NCBI GenBank assembly: GCA_934254915.1
Contig: CAKQMH010000005.1
Coordinates: 1 to 64,000 of the forward strand
DNA length: 64,000 nt
Reading direction: 5' to 3'
Source of the DNA: an uncultured Alphaproteobacteria bacterium
GTDB lineage: Bacteria; Pseudomonadota; Alphaproteobacteria; RF32; CAG-239
Shown here: positions 42,606 to 52,132 of the stretch, piece after piece
How the letters are laid out: every line of letters begins with the position of its first letter
Numbering within the stretch: position 1 is the stretch's first letter
Made by a program: the position numbers and the translations under genes
Notes under the pieces: generated by a model
What the model was told of the DNA's origin: nothing
Seen by the model: the letters and a program-made list of their open reading frames with translations, nothing else
The model's database searches: none

Positions 42606-43730
42606 TTAAATCTCCGGAATATCGCCTGCGGCTTGTTGTTGATAAAACTCAGCGGCAAAATCAGACAATATGTCATCAGCAATCGCCTGTCGCAAACCTT
42701 GCATTAAACGTTGGTAGTAACGAATATTATGCCAGGTCAGCAGCATAACCGCCAAAACCTCATTGCATTTCTGCAGGTGGTGAATATATGCGCGAGAATA
42801 ATTACGGCACAACGGACAATCACACTCGGCTTCCAACGGGCGTGGATCTTCGCGATGACGAGCATTGCGAAGATTAATAGTTCCACGAGCCGTAAAGGCC
42901 TGCGAGGTACGTCCCGAACGGGTCGGCATCACACAGTCAAACATATCGACCCCGCGCAATACCGCGCCCACAATATCATCAGGACGTCCTACCCCCATAA
43001 GATAGCGCGGCTTGTCCGAGGGGAGCATTTGAGGAGCATAATCCAGCACCTCAAACATTTTCTCCTGTCCCTCACCGACGGCCAAACCTCCGATAGCATA
43101 GCCGTCAAAACCTATCTCTTTAAGCTTTTCCGCCGAATATGCCCGCAAGTCCTGATAATCACCGCCTTGCTGAATACCAAAAATGCCGTAACCATCGCGG
43201 TCGACAAAGGCCGCTTTACTGCGTTTGGCCCACCGCATGGACATCTCAACCGATTTTTTAACCACATCATACGGAGCCGGTAATTTTACGCATTCATCCA
43301 TACACATGGTAATATTAGAATCAAGCTTATGCTGGATTTTGATTGACTCTTCGGGACTGAGAAAAAATTTCTTGCCATCGACATGCGAACTAAAAGCCAC
43401 ACCGTCTTCGGTCAATTTGCGCAAGCCGGAAAGGCTCATAACTTGAAAGCCGCCGGAATCGGTCAATATCGGCTTGTCCCAATGCATAAACTTGTGTAAT
43501 CCGCCCATTTTTGCAACTAAATCAGCACCCGGACGCAACATAAGATGATATGTATTACCTAATAAAATCTGAGCGCCGGTGGCGGCTACGGATTCCGGCA
43601 TCATTGCCTTAACGGTTGCACAAGTTCCAACCGGCATAAAAGCCGGCGTGTCAACCACACCATGTTTGGTGTGCAGCTTGCCCAAACGTGATTTGCCGCT
43701 GGTTTTTAAAATTTCGAATTGCAGTGCCAT
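42606..43730 (-). CDS. tgt: Queuine tRNA-ribosyltransferase
   Basis: 374 residues, the bacterial TGT that swaps G34 for preQ1 in GU(N) anticodon tRNAs. DTPAFMPVGT, LLGNTYHLMLRPG, LTDSGGFQVMS (with the general-base Asp), the QQGGDYQDLR substrate region, GVDMFDCVMPTRSGR with the nucleophile Asp, and the zinc site CDCPLCRNY...HH are all present. Heads the tgt-LOG unit. No queA or preQ1 genes are near. Confidence 0.95.
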   Translation of the reverse strand: MALQFEILKTSGKSRLGKLHTKHGVVDTPAFMPVGTCATVKAMMPESVAATGAQILLGNTYHLMLRPGADLVAKMGGLHKFMHWDKPILTDSGGFQVMSLSGLRKLTEDGVAFSSHVDGKKFFLSPEESIKIQHKLDSNITMCMDECVKLPAPYDVVKKSVEMSMRWAKRSKAAFVDRDGYGIFGIQQGGDYQDLRAYSAEKLKEIGFDGYAIGGLAVGEGQEKMFEVLDYAPQMLPSDKPRYLMGVGRPDDIVGAVLRGVDMFDCVMPTRSGRTSQAFTARGTINLRNARHREDPRPLEAECDCPLCRNYSRAYIHHLQKCNEVLAVMLLTWHNIRYYQRLMQGLRQAIADDILSDFAAEFYQQQAAGDIPEI

Positions 43731-43795
43731 ATTTAATCATCCTTTCGTTGGGCGTGATAATGCCCTAAAACATCAGCGTCGGCAATATAAATTTC

Positions 43796-44503
43796 TTACT
43801 CTTCATCATTATCTTCGGCCGGAGCATTGTCAATGGCATAACCGGTGGCGCGAACGGTGCGGATATAATCAGGTCCGAACTCATTAAGTGATTTGCGCAA
43901 ACGGCGGATATGGACATCAACCGTGCGTGATTCAACATAAATGTTGTCGCCCCAAACGGTTTTGAGCAAAAACTCGCGCGAAAAAACTTTTTTAGGTGTT
44001 TCCATCAACATTTTAAGCAGCCGGAATTCCGTAGGTCCGAGGTGGATATAATTTTCTCCACGGAAAACTTTGCGGGTCACCAAGTCCATACGGATGTCTT
44101 CAAAGATCAATTCCTTGGCGGTACTAGGTTCGGGAGCGCGGCGCAGCTGGCTTTTTACCCGTGCTAAAAGTTCTGGAATCGAAAATGGTTTAGTGACATA
44201 ATCATCAGCACCGGCCGACAGCCCTTTCACTTTGTCTTCATCTTCCCCTTTGGCGGTCAGGATAATAATCGGAATGCTTTTGATATCAGGTTTGGAGCGG
44301 ATAAGCTTGCAAATATCAACTCCGGACAATTCGGGCAGCATCCAGTCCAACAAAATGACTGAAGGATGAGTTCGTTCAACTTCGCCCAACACCCGATTGC
44401 CGCGGCTTTCGATCACCACATCATAACCTTCTTTTTCAAGGTTATACTTAAGAACCATGGCAATTGCTTCTTCATCCTCAACTACCATAACCAAATGTTT
44501 CAT
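43796..44503 (-). CDS. OmpR/PhoB-family response regulator
   Basis: 235 residues: receiver domain with VVEDEEAI acidic pocket, phosphorylated Asp in ILLDWMLPELSG (about residue 55), IILTAKG Thr and TKPF Lys; then a winged-helix domain with LGPTEFRLLKML, VWGDNIYVESRTVDVHIRRL and VRATGYAI. The overall wording, including VESRTVDVHIRRLRKSL, matches alphaproteobacterial PhoB, the phosphate-starvation regulator, but no PhoR kinase or pst genes are present in the window. So I give no symbol. Confidence 0.88.
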   Translation of the reverse strand: MKHLVMVVEDEEAIAMVLKYNLEKEGYDVVIESRGNRVLGEVERTHPSVILLDWMLPELSGVDICKLIRSKPDIKSIPIIILTAKGEDEDKVKGLSAGADDYVTKPFSIPELLARVKSQLRRAPEPSTAKELIFEDIRMDLVTRKVFRGENYIHLGPTEFRLLKMLMETPKKVFSREFLLKTVWGDNIYVESRTVDVHIRRLRKSLNEFGPDYIRTVRATGYAIDNAPAEDNDEE

Positions 44504-44559
44504 CGTACATCTCCCGCCGGTTTTATAAATATAAGGATTTTAGCCTGTTGAAGTTAATA

Positions 44560-45195
44560 TTATCTTAAGGCTTTGATATTCTTGGCATAGTCGCCGCCGT
44601 CAAACACGGCTGTTCCGGCAACCAAAATGTCCGCACCGGCGGCAATAGCTTCTGCTCCGGTCAAGGGATTAATTCCACCGTCGACCTCAAGTAGAATGTT
44701 GCGGCCGGCAATCAACTGTTTAATACGACTGATTTTAGCTAATTGCGACGGGATAAAGCTTTGCCCGCCAAAACCGGGATTGACACTCATAACCAAAATC
44801 TGATCGACCTTGTCCAAAACATATTCAATCTCATGTTCTGAAGTCGCAGGATTGAGAGACACGCCGGCTTTGACACCAAGGTTTTTAATGGTTTGCAAGG
44901 TTTTATCCAAATGCGGACATGCCTCGGCGTGCACGGTTATAATATCCGCACCGGCATTGGAAAACCAGGACAACATATTATCCGGATTTTGCACCATCAA
45001 ATGGACATCAAACGGCAATTTGCTGTATGGACGCAAAGCTTTGACCAATTGAGGCCCAAAGGTTAGGTTCGGCACGAATGAACCATCCATAACATCAAGG
45101 TGAATCAAATCAGCACCGGCTTCTTCCAAACGCGCCAATTCATTTTTCAGGTCGGCAAAATCAGCCGATAAAATACTGGGGGCAATCAAAACCAT
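44560..45195 (-). CDS. rpe: Ribulose-phosphate 3-epimerase
   Basis: 211 residues from ATG 45195, which has GGAG at a good distance; the open frame reaches 45240 without a site. TIM barrel with APSILSADFADL, IHLDVMDGSFVPNLTFG (catalytic Asp, metal His), DVHLMVQNPD, MSVNPGFGGQSFI and EVDGGIN. It interconverts ribulose- and xylulose-5-phosphate in the pentose phosphate pathway, the same pathway as the transketolase at 48310. Confidence 0.95.
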   Translation of the reverse strand: MVLIAPSILSADFADLKNELARLEEAGADLIHLDVMDGSFVPNLTFGPQLVKALRPYSKLPFDVHLMVQNPDNMLSWFSNAGADIITVHAEACPHLDKTLQTIKNLGVKAGVSLNPATSEHEIEYVLDKVDQILVMSVNPGFGGQSFIPSQLAKISRIKQLIAGRNILLEVDGGINPLTGAEAIAAGADILVAGTAVFDGGDYAKNIKALR

Positions 45196-45342
45196 TTTTA
45201 TTCTCCTGCAACAGCGTTTTCTTTTAAGATAAACCACCATAATATTAAATACCAGTAAAATATTATCACCGCCTTGATTTTTAAATAAAGCTGATTACTT
45301 GACAAACAGGAACCAATTTTAACGACATTAAGGAGATTTGAA

Positions 45343-45855
45343 ATGGGAGAAATGGCGCAAAAAATTGTCAAAATCGATAATGAAGAATTATTAAAAATCT
45401 TGAATCAGGCTTTTGCCGAAGAATGGCTGGCCTATTATCAATATTGGGTGGGCGCACAAGTAGCGGTAGGCCCGATGCGCACATCCGTGATTGCGGAATT
45501 TGAAGAACATGCCGACGAAGAACTAAAACACGCCAAATGGCTGAGTGAGCGCATTGTGCAGCTTGGCGGCGTACCGCTTCTTAATCCCAAAGACTGGGAA
45601 CATACCGCCAAATGCAAATACGAGATTCCGGATAAACCGTATATAATGAATCTGCTGAAACAAAACCTGATTGCCGAACGCTGCGCTATTGCCCGCTATC
45701 AGGGAATCTGTGAAATGACTTTCGGTAAAGATTATGAAACTTTTCGCATTTCAGCTAAGATTTTAAAGGAAGAACTGCAGCACGAACAAGAAATGGGCGA
45801 CTTTATAGATGACATAAAAGCCGGAATGGAACACGGAGCGATGCTTCAAAGTTAA
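45343..45855 (+). CDS. Ferritin-like diiron protein
   Basis: 170 residues with AAGGAG before ATG 45343. Four-helix bundle with the diiron ligands placed as in bacterioferritin/Dps-like proteins: FAEEWLAYYQY (Glu), EFEEHADEELKHAKWLSE (ExxH), LIAERCAIARYQ (Glu) and EELQHEQEM (ExxH). It has none of the C-terminal rubredoxin domain of rubrerythrin. Iron storage or peroxide/oxygen protection is probable, useful to an anaerobe. Stand-alone gene. Confidence 0.85.
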   Translation: MGEMAQKIVKIDNEELLKILNQAFAEEWLAYYQYWVGAQVAVGPMRTSVIAEFEEHADEELKHAKWLSERIVQLGGVPLLNPKDWEHTAKCKYEIPDKPYIMNLLKQNLIAERCAIARYQGICEMTFGKDYETFRISAKILKEELQHEQEMGDFIDDIKAGMEHGAMLQS

Positions 45856-46070
45856 CTCATTGATTTTTATAAATAACTATCATCATGTTATATAATAACA
45901 GCTTTTATTTATTGACATATTTGTCCAAATATTTCACAATGTCGGCAATAAGTGATTCGTTTGGATTCGCTTTTTGAGAGTTTATATCGAAGATAATTGA
46001 ATGCCGACAAACATTGCTTCTAACTCCAAATAAATTGTTTGTTTTGGTAAACATTGACGATATAAAAAGG

Positions 46071-46099
46071 AAGGCTGCTTTAAGCAAAAGCAGCCTTTT
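46071..46099 (-). terminator. Terminator of the aldolase gene
   Basis: AAGGCTGCTT (46071-46080) pairs with AAGCAGCCTT (46088-46097) around a seven-base loop. It begins 26 bases after the stop of the minus-strand aldolase gene. T-runs are found on both sides (TTTTTA on the minus strand, TTTTCTTT on the plus strand), so it may work both ways. The 200 bases between it and the ferritin-like gene hold no convincing gene. Confidence 0.75.
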
Positions 46100-46124
46100 C
46101 TTTAATCAGTTTAAGCTTAAGGGC

Positions 46125-47174
46125 CTAAATTTCACCATCGGCATAGCGTTTAGCCATAACCGACATCGGTGTAACTTTAATTTTATCAGCATGGCCGGCC
46201 GCACCGAAGGCAATATAGCGAGCTTCGCAAACTTTTTGCATTTCTTCAATCGCCGGTTTGAGATATTTACGAGGATCAAACTCTTTCGGATTTTCGGCAA
46301 AAATCTTGCGGATTGCACCGGTAATAGCCATACGGCAGTCAGTGTCGACGTTAACCTTGCGAACACCGGATTTAATTCCGCGGACAATTTCTTCAACCGG
46401 AACACCATAGGTTTGAGGAATAGCACCGCCGTAAGCATTAATCAAATCCTGCAGCTCTTGCGGAACAGAAGAAGAACCATGCATAACCATATGGGTGTTA
46501 GGCAGTTTTTTGTGAATTTTTTCGATTGTTTCAATTGAGAGAATTTCACCATCCGGCTTACGTGTAAACTTGTAAGCTCCGTGAGATGTTCCGACTGCAA
46601 CAGCCAAAGCATCAAGATGTGTTTCTTCAACAAAGCGGGCAGCTTCATCCGGATCGGTAACCAAACGTTTTTTATCAATAACGCCTTCTGCACCATGGCC
46701 GTCTTCTTTGTCGCCTTTACCGGTTTCCAAAGAGCCGATAACACCTAATTCACCTTCTACCGAAGCACCAACAGCATGAGCGCGGGCAACAACTTCTTTA
46801 GTTACTTTAACATTGTACTCAAAGGAAGACGGTGTCTTGCCGTCAGCTTCCAAAGAACCGTCCATCATAACGGATGAATAACCGTTAACAATAGCTGATT
46901 GGCAAATATTAACCGAAGAACCGTGGTCTTGGTGCAAACAAATCGGCAATTCCGGAAACATTTCAATACCGGCAGCAACCATATGACGAATCATCGGATC
47001 ACCGGCAAATTTGCGAGCTCCGGTTGAGGTTTGCAAAATAACCGGCGCATTAACCTTGCGGGCAGCCTGCAAAACTGCAATAACCTGCTCCATATCGTTA
47101 ATATTAAAAGCCGGAACACCATAGCTGTTCTCAGCGGCATGGTCAAGAATCTGACGCATTGTAACTAAAGGCAT
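46125..47174 (-). CDS. fba: Fructose-bisphosphate aldolase, class II
   Basis: 349 residues, zinc-dependent aldolase of the Calvin-cycle/CbbA type. YGVPAFNINDMEQVIAV is the start of the barrel; PICLHQDHGSSVN holds the catalytic Asp and a zinc His; GELGVIGSLETGKGD, GTSHGAYKF (zinc His), MVMHGSSSVP (third His) and VRKVNVDTDCR (phosphate loop) follow in order. RBS AAGGAGATAAA before ATG 47174. Glycolysis/gluconeogenesis; enolase is 14 kb away in its own unit. Confidence 0.95.
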   Translation of the reverse strand: MPLVTMRQILDHAAENSYGVPAFNINDMEQVIAVLQAARKVNAPVILQTSTGARKFAGDPMIRHMVAAGIEMFPELPICLHQDHGSSVNICQSAIVNGYSSVMMDGSLEADGKTPSSFEYNVKVTKEVVARAHAVGASVEGELGVIGSLETGKGDKEDGHGAEGVIDKKRLVTDPDEAARFVEETHLDALAVAVGTSHGAYKFTRKPDGEILSIETIEKIHKKLPNTHMVMHGSSSVPQELQDLINAYGGAIPQTYGVPVEEIVRGIKSGVRKVNVDTDCRMAITGAIRKIFAENPKEFDPRKYLKPAIEEMQKVCEARYIAFGAAGHADKIKVTPMSVMAKRYADGEI

Positions 47175-47344
47175 ATTTTATCTCCTTATAAAGCTTTAAT
47201 AACTATCGGCAAATATATTACCTTGCGTATTATTTGCAAGAAAATTTTAAAAGTTCTGCCTGTTGATTTTTTTCTTGAATTTTAGACAAATTAGTCATAA
47301 ATTATAATTTATATAAATGATTATTAATTTTAAAATTTCTTATT

Positions 47345-47749
47345 ATGGAACAGATTTTCTTCTTAATCATTGCGGTTTCCGCTTTTGCAATTGTTTACGC
47401 ATCAAACAGATGTTATGTTAAACACTTTTGTGATGCCCAATTTTCATCACGCCGCGGAAACAGTTATTGGCAGCTTTTGGCTGCTATATTTCTAATGGCC
47501 TTTATGGCATATTTTTCGACATCGGATATTCTGATAACTTACGCGACATTGTTGTTGGTCATCTTTGGATTTTTTACAATGTTAAAAGTAGTAAAACACA
47601 GGAAATATGCTGGTATGCAAGGTATATCACTAGGAGCTAAGCGATATCATCTGTCTATTGTCCGCGACTATATCCGGTGGTATTTTATGGCAGCAGGTCT
47701 GATTATTTTGAGCACCATCGTTTTGGTTATCTTCCAGACGATGATTTAG
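47345..47749 (+). CDS. Uncharacterised membrane protein
   Basis: 134 residues with three or four hydrophobic segments (1-18, 45-58, 62-80, 112-134) and a basic loop (VKHRKYAGMQGISLGAKRYH). No recognised family. It is divergent from the aldolase gene and is followed directly by a terminator. No obvious ribosome binding site, so the start at 47345 is only probable. Confidence 0.55.
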   Translation: MEQIFFLIIAVSAFAIVYASNRCYVKHFCDAQFSSRRGNSYWQLLAAIFLMAFMAYFSTSDILITYATLLLVIFGFFTMLKVVKHRKYAGMQGISLGAKRYHLSIVRDYIRWYFMAAGLIILSTIVLVIFQTMI

Positions 47750-47756
47750 AGTAAAG

Positions 47757-47792
47757 AAAAACACCTTAGATAAATCCTAAGGTGTTTTTTTA
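47757..47792 (+). terminator. Bidirectional terminator
   Basis: AAAACACCTTAG and CTAAGGTGTTTT form a 12-bp stem around a short loop, with seven T on the plus strand (ending about 47791) and an A-rich left side that gives T on the minus strand. It serves the membrane protein gene at 47345 and the converging gene that ends at 47807. Confidence 0.85.
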
Positions 47793-47806
47793 TTTGCAAG
47801 GGGCTG

Positions 47807-48193
47807 TTATCGTCCGGTTCTATCGCTATTACGACGATAGATAATATCATTGATGATAGTGTAATCATCAGACTCCCGATCGGAGATATAGCGCCAAACA
47901 GTTGTTCCCATGGCCACAAAAGTATGTCCGAGCGGATACTCAATAACCTTCGTGGTCTTGACGGGAGCGAATTGCTCGTCTTTTGATGTTCTTTCATCAA
48001 AAGCCTTAACATAAAAATACGTTGGTACGTTGTCTTTCATAACTTTGGCAATAAAGCACACGTAACCACTATCCTTCCTGTCCTGACGATATATACGACC
48101 GACGAAAAAATCAGCACGCGCTATCAGGAAACCTGCCTTTAGGGCAATCTGCTGGGCTTGAGAAGCGCGGCAGATAAATTGTTTTTGTTCCAT
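47807..48193 (-). CDS. Uncharacterised small protein
   Basis: 128 residues, soluble, beta-rich in the centre (KDSGYVCFIAKVMKDNVPTY, TTKVIEYPLGHTFVAMGTTV), starting MEQKQFICRASQAQQIAL. No signal peptide and no recognised family. Single gene between two terminating regions, downstream-adjacent to nothing on the same strand except tkt further up. Function unknown. Confidence 0.6.
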   Translation of the reverse strand: MEQKQFICRASQAQQIALKAGFLIARADFFVGRIYRQDRKDSGYVCFIAKVMKDNVPTYFYVKAFDERTSKDEQFAPVKTTKVIEYPLGHTFVAMGTTVWRYISDRESDDYTIINDIIYRRNSDRTGR

Positions 48194-48309
48194 ATAAAAC
48201 GATATTAAAATAATTAAACTAGCAATAAAATTATGCTATTAACATAGACAGCGTTTAATATTTTGTCAACACGTTGTTGCAATTTTTGACACAGAAAAAC
48301 CGTTTGATG

Positions 48310-50289
48310 CTATTTTTTTAAACAATTTTTGACCGAATCAACAACTTCGTCGACCGTAATACCAAAATACGGATACAATTCGCCGGCCGGAGCAGAAGCG
48401 CCAAAACCGTCCATACCGATAATGTCACCCTTAAGTCCGACATATTTTTCCCAACCGAATTTGGCCGCAGCTTCTACCGCTACACGGGGAGCTTGACCTA
48501 AAACCTGTTCCTGATAGTCAATCGGCTGAGCATCAAACAACTCAGTGCAAGGCATCGAAACAACCGCGGTTTTAATTCCTTCCTGCCGTAATTTTTCCAT
48601 AGCTTCAACCGCAAGCGAAACCTCCGAACCGGTCGCAATAATCGTAGCCTGTCTATCTTTATCGTCGCCGGCAATGACATAACCGCCTTTAGCCGTTAAA
48701 TTTTCCGTTGCCGATGTACGCAACAGCGGCAGGTTTTGACGGCTCAAAACCAACATACTCGGTTTATTGTCCGTAGTAATGGCAAGCTGCCAGGCTTCAG
48801 CCGTTTCGACCACATCGCACGGGCGGAAAGTCAAAATATTCGGCATAGCCCGATATGAAGCCAGATGTTCAATCGGCTGATGAGTAGGTCCGTCTTCACC
48901 GACTCCTATCGAATCATGGGTCAAGACATAGATAACTCTAATTCCCATTAGCGCGGCCAAGCGCATGGACGGGCGCATATAGTCCGAAAAGACAAAGAAA
49001 GTGCCGCCGAACGGAATCAAACCGCCGTGCAAAGCAATACCGTTCATCATTGCGCCCATTGCATGTTCGCGAATGCCATACATAATATTGTTGCCGTTAT
49101 AGTCTTGAGCGGTAATCGTCTTAGAAGCTTTGGTCAAAGTGAGGTTGGAAGCTGCCAGGTCAGCTGAACCGCCGATAATCTCAGGTAAATGCGGCACAAT
49201 AGCTTCCAAACACATTTGTGATGACTTACGGGTAGCAACTTTAGTTTTTTCGGCAATGGCCGTCAGCTTGAGCTGATTTAGTTCTTTATCCCAATCGGCA
49301 GGAAGTTTGCCGGCAATCACATCTTGAAAAGCTTTACCTTTGGCTTTAGCTCTCCGTTGCCAATTTTGAAACTCTGCATGGCTGCGCTGTCCGGCTTCAC
49401 GCCAGGCGTGGAGAATATCAGCCGGAACTTCAAACGGCGCAGCGTTCCAATGCAGTTTGCTGCGCATAGCCGCCAACTCCTCCGCACCCAATGGTGAACC
49501 ATGGCATTTGGAAGTACCGCACTTGGTCGGTGCACCAAAACCGATTTGAGTTTTGCAGGCAATTAAAGTCGGTTTTTTAGATTTTTGCGCTTTTTTAATC
49601 GCACGCGAAACGGCACAGTGATTATGCCCGTCAACGGCAATCGTATTCCAGCCGCAGGCCTCAAAACGTTTACGTTGGTCAGTTGAATTAGCGGCAGTTA
49701 CATGTCCGTCAATCGTGACATTATTATTATCCCAAAAGACAATCAATTTATTTAGCTTGAGATGTCCGGCCAGAGAAATGGCTTCTTCCGAAATTCCCTC
49801 CATCAAGCATCCGTCACCGGCAATTACATAGGTATAGTGGTTACAAACATCTTCACCATATTTAGCGGCCATAACGCGTTCGGCCAAAGCCATACCGACA
49901 GCCGAACTGATACCCTGCCCCAATGGTCCGGTAGTCATATCAATACCGGCAAGATGCCCGTATTCCGGATGTCCGGCGGTTTTAGCGCCAAGTTGACGGA
50001 AGTTTTTAATATCCTCAATAGTTATATCTTTGTAACCAAGCAAGTAAAGCAGAGAATAAAGCAGCATTGAACCGTGTCCGGCAGACAGGACAAAACGGTC
50101 ACGGTCAAACCACCGCGGATTTTGCGGATCAAGTTTGATGAAGTTGCGGAACAAAACCGTAGCAACATCGGCCATACCCAACGGCATTCCGGGGTGGCCG
50201 GATTTCGACTTTTCAATTGCATCAGCCGACAAAAAACGAATCGCATTAGCCATATCTTTTTCAAAATGGCAACAAGAGCAAAAATTCAT
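48310..50289 (-). CDS. tkt: Transketolase
   Basis: 659 residues from ATG 50289 (AAAGGTAAAG upstream). ThDP enzyme of the pentose phosphate pathway. N-terminal domain: SKSGHPGMPLGMAD, VLSAGHGSMLLYSLLYL, GPLGQGISSAVGMALAE, and the ThDP motif GDGCLMEGISEEA to DNNNVTIDG. Middle domain: GIREHAMGAMMNGIALHGG (catalytic Glu), HDSIGVGEDGPTHQPIEHL. C-terminal domain complete, ending VDSVKNCLKK. The short N-terminal extension MNFCSCCHFEK with three Cys is unusual. Followed upstream by a lipoprotein gene. Confidence 0.95.
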   Translation of the reverse strand: MNFCSCCHFEKDMANAIRFLSADAIEKSKSGHPGMPLGMADVATVLFRNFIKLDPQNPRWFDRDRFVLSAGHGSMLLYSLLYLLGYKDITIEDIKNFRQLGAKTAGHPEYGHLAGIDMTTGPLGQGISSAVGMALAERVMAAKYGEDVCNHYTYVIAGDGCLMEGISEEAISLAGHLKLNKLIVFWDNNNVTIDGHVTAANSTDQRKRFEACGWNTIAVDGHNHCAVSRAIKKAQKSKKPTLIACKTQIGFGAPTKCGTSKCHGSPLGAEELAAMRSKLHWNAAPFEVPADILHAWREAGQRSHAEFQNWQRRAKAKGKAFQDVIAGKLPADWDKELNQLKLTAIAEKTKVATRKSSQMCLEAIVPHLPEIIGGSADLAASNLTLTKASKTITAQDYNGNNIMYGIREHAMGAMMNGIALHGGLIPFGGTFFVFSDYMRPSMRLAALMGIRVIYVLTHDSIGVGEDGPTHQPIEHLASYRAMPNILTFRPCDVVETAEAWQLAITTDNKPSMLVLSRQNLPLLRTSATENLTAKGGYVIAGDDKDRQATIIATGSEVSLAVEAMEKLRQEGIKTAVVSMPCTELFDAQPIDYQEQVLGQAPRVAVEAAAKFGWEKYVGLKGDIIGMDGFGASAPAGELYPYFGITVDEVVDSVKNCLKK

Positions 50290-50311
50290 CAACTTTACCT
50301 TTCATTATAAG

Positions 50312-50953
50312 TTATTTAAACAGACTGCAACCGCCGCAGGAAGATTTTTCAGACTGCGGACGAGCCGAGACTTCCGGTTCGGCGTCAAGCTGTTCAACTG
50401 CGCGAACGCGAGTAGTTTCCATATACATAGGATCATTTTGAACATTGTAACGATATTTGACATCAAATGTCCGCTGATTGTAGCGGAACTCCTCCAAGCT
50501 GACATCCAAAGCCAAAATAATCTCAAAATCAGGATCATCAGCCGGAATTTTTACTTTGACCGCACGACCGTTAAAACTCTTCTCTTTCACATCTGCCGGA
50601 ATGTTAACCGATGCGCTGTAAGAATGTTTGCCCAAATACTCCGGCGGGCCTTTAATGGTTTCGGTATAAAAATTGAAATCGACCTGCGTTTCATCAGAAT
50701 CGCGCAAACGTTGGACTTCAAATTGCGGAGTAATTACGGCATAGTGGCGGTTGGAAGCTGTTTCGGGATAGCAATACCCCTCATAACCTTTCAGCTCAAT
50801 CTGAAACTCGTCTTCATAAGTAACCTTTTGCGTAACGTAAGCTTTTTCGCGCGGAATGGAGACATTGGGACAAATATATCCGTCATAATCCCCCTCAAAC
50901 CAAGCGCATGAGGCTAACAGCAAGCTAAAAGACAATCCGATTTTTTTGAGCAT
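50312..50953 (-). CDS. Uncharacterised lipoprotein
   Basis: 213 residues from ATG 50953 (GGAGG upstream). Signal MLKKIGLSFSLLLASC with lipobox LASC. The mature part is beta-rich (TYEDEFQIELKGYEGYCYPE, HYAVITPQFEVQRLRDSDET, VKVKIPADDPDFEIILALDV) with a Cys pair near the end (SSCGGCSLF). Family not recognised. Lies between rlmD-like and tkt on the same strand, 22 bases from tkt. Confidence 0.65.
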   Translation of the reverse strand: MLKKIGLSFSLLLASCAWFEGDYDGYICPNVSIPREKAYVTQKVTYEDEFQIELKGYEGYCYPETASNRHYAVITPQFEVQRLRDSDETQVDFNFYTETIKGPPEYLGKHSYSASVNIPADVKEKSFNGRAVKVKIPADDPDFEIILALDVSLEEFRYNQRTFDVKYRYNVQNDPMYMETTRVRAVEQLDAEPEVSARPQSEKSSCGGCSLFK

Positions 50954-50985
50954 AGTTCCTCCTTTGAACCTAATATACAAAAGCT

Positions 50986-52125
50986 CTAGCCTTTTGTAAA
51001 CAGGGCAACGATTTCGCTGTGGTTAGAATAAACAAATTGATCCACAAAAGTTACTTCATCCAGATGATAACCGGCAGAAATCAGCGTATCGGCATCATTA
51101 ACAAAAGTATTGGGATTGCAGGAAACAGCAATAACTTTATGCGGGAAAGCGCTGGTTTGGGCAGCGGCAGCCAATTGCGCAACCTGAGCGGCAGCACCGG
51201 CACGCGGCGGGTCAAACACCACTGCGGCAAAACCTGACAACTCACCGGCATCCAGCGGATATTTAAACAAATTGCGACACTTAACCGTAACATTGCTAAT
51301 CATATTCTTATTTACGGAATCCTGAAAACCGTTCAGCAGTTCCGCTGACGAATCGACAGCCGTAATTTTACGCGCCGTATCACGGCATAAATGATATGAA
51401 AAGGTTCCGACGCCGCAAAATAAATCGGCAATTGCACCCTTGGTATCCCCCAAATAGTGCATAACCAAAGATGTCAGAGCCTGCTCGCCTTCAAACGACG
51501 GCTGCAAAAAAGTTCCGGCCGGAATATAGACATGATAACCGCCGATGTTCACAAACGGTTTGGATTTTTCAATTAACGGCTCGCAACGGTCAGACGGATT
51601 GCGGCGATGTGAAATACGAATGACATCAGCCCATGACTGCGCCATTTCAAAAATGACCATACGAGCATTCAAATCAAGCGGCTCGTCATATTCCAAAACG
51701 ACATCAATACCGCCTTCGGCCTGACACAGCCAAACATCCCCACCCTCGATATAACGCGTCAACTGCTTTTTGCCTTTTTTAATGACTTGCGGCTGCCGGC
51801 ATAATTCTTGCAAAAGTGCTCGAATCCGCGGCAAAACAGCGTTAAGCGCCGGAGTTAACAGGGCACAATTTTCAATCGGGCAGATTTCCCGACTTTGAGC
51901 GACATTAAAACCTAGCACAATCTCGCCTTTGGTACGGCGAAAGGCCAAGCTGGCGCGGCGGCGTGTGCCGTCGGCAATAAAAATCGGGGTTCCGGTTTTA
52001 ATATCGGCTTGCTTAATCCGGCTCAACACCTGAGCGAAAAATGCTTGTTTATGCCGGCGATAATCTTCTTCGCCAAGGTTTCGCAGCGGACAACCGCCGC
52101 AAATGTTTTCACAATCACAAGACAT
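50986..52125 (-). CDS. 23S rRNA (uracil-C5)-methyltransferase, RlmD/TrmA family
   Basis: 379 residues from ATG 52125; GGAGGAA at the very end of the upstream gene is its ribosome binding site, which rules out the long upstream extension. N-terminal iron-sulfur Cys cluster (CDCENICGGCPL, then REICPIENC), then the RNA-binding part and the SAM fold with ADLFCGVGTFSYHL, AVVFDPPRAGAA and AVSCNPNTF with the catalytic Cys, and VDQFVYSNHSE. This is an RlmCD-type enzyme; the exact base (U747, U1939) cannot be decided. Lacks the TRAM domain. 7 bases after the GGDEF gene. Confidence 0.88.
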   Translation of the reverse strand: MSCDCENICGGCPLRNLGEEDYRRHKQAFFAQVLSRIKQADIKTGTPIFIADGTRRRASLAFRRTKGEIVLGFNVAQSREICPIENCALLTPALNAVLPRIRALLQELCRQPQVIKKGKKQLTRYIEGGDVWLCQAEGGIDVVLEYDEPLDLNARMVIFEMAQSWADVIRISHRRNPSDRCEPLIEKSKPFVNIGGYHVYIPAGTFLQPSFEGEQALTSLVMHYLGDTKGAIADLFCGVGTFSYHLCRDTARKITAVDSSAELLNGFQDSVNKNMISNVTVKCRNLFKYPLDAGELSGFAAVVFDPPRAGAAAQVAQLAAAAQTSAFPHKVIAVSCNPNTFVNDADTLISAGYHLDEVTFVDQFVYSNHSEIVALFTKG

Positions 52126-52132
52126 AAAAAAC

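Noticed and set aside
43796..44503. Naming the response regulator phoB
   Set aside because: The match to PhoB is good but no phoR, pst or phoU genes are present to confirm it, so only the family is given.
45905..46087. A 60-residue minus-strand open frame between the ferritin-like and aldolase genes
   Set aside because: It runs through the aldolase terminator hairpin, has no ribosome binding site and no recognisable sequence, so it is not reported as a gene.
51000..51300. Large open frames on strands opposite to core genes, such as over hydF, tgt and eno
   Set aside because: They mirror the coding frames of well-supported genes and show no ribosome binding site or domain of their own.
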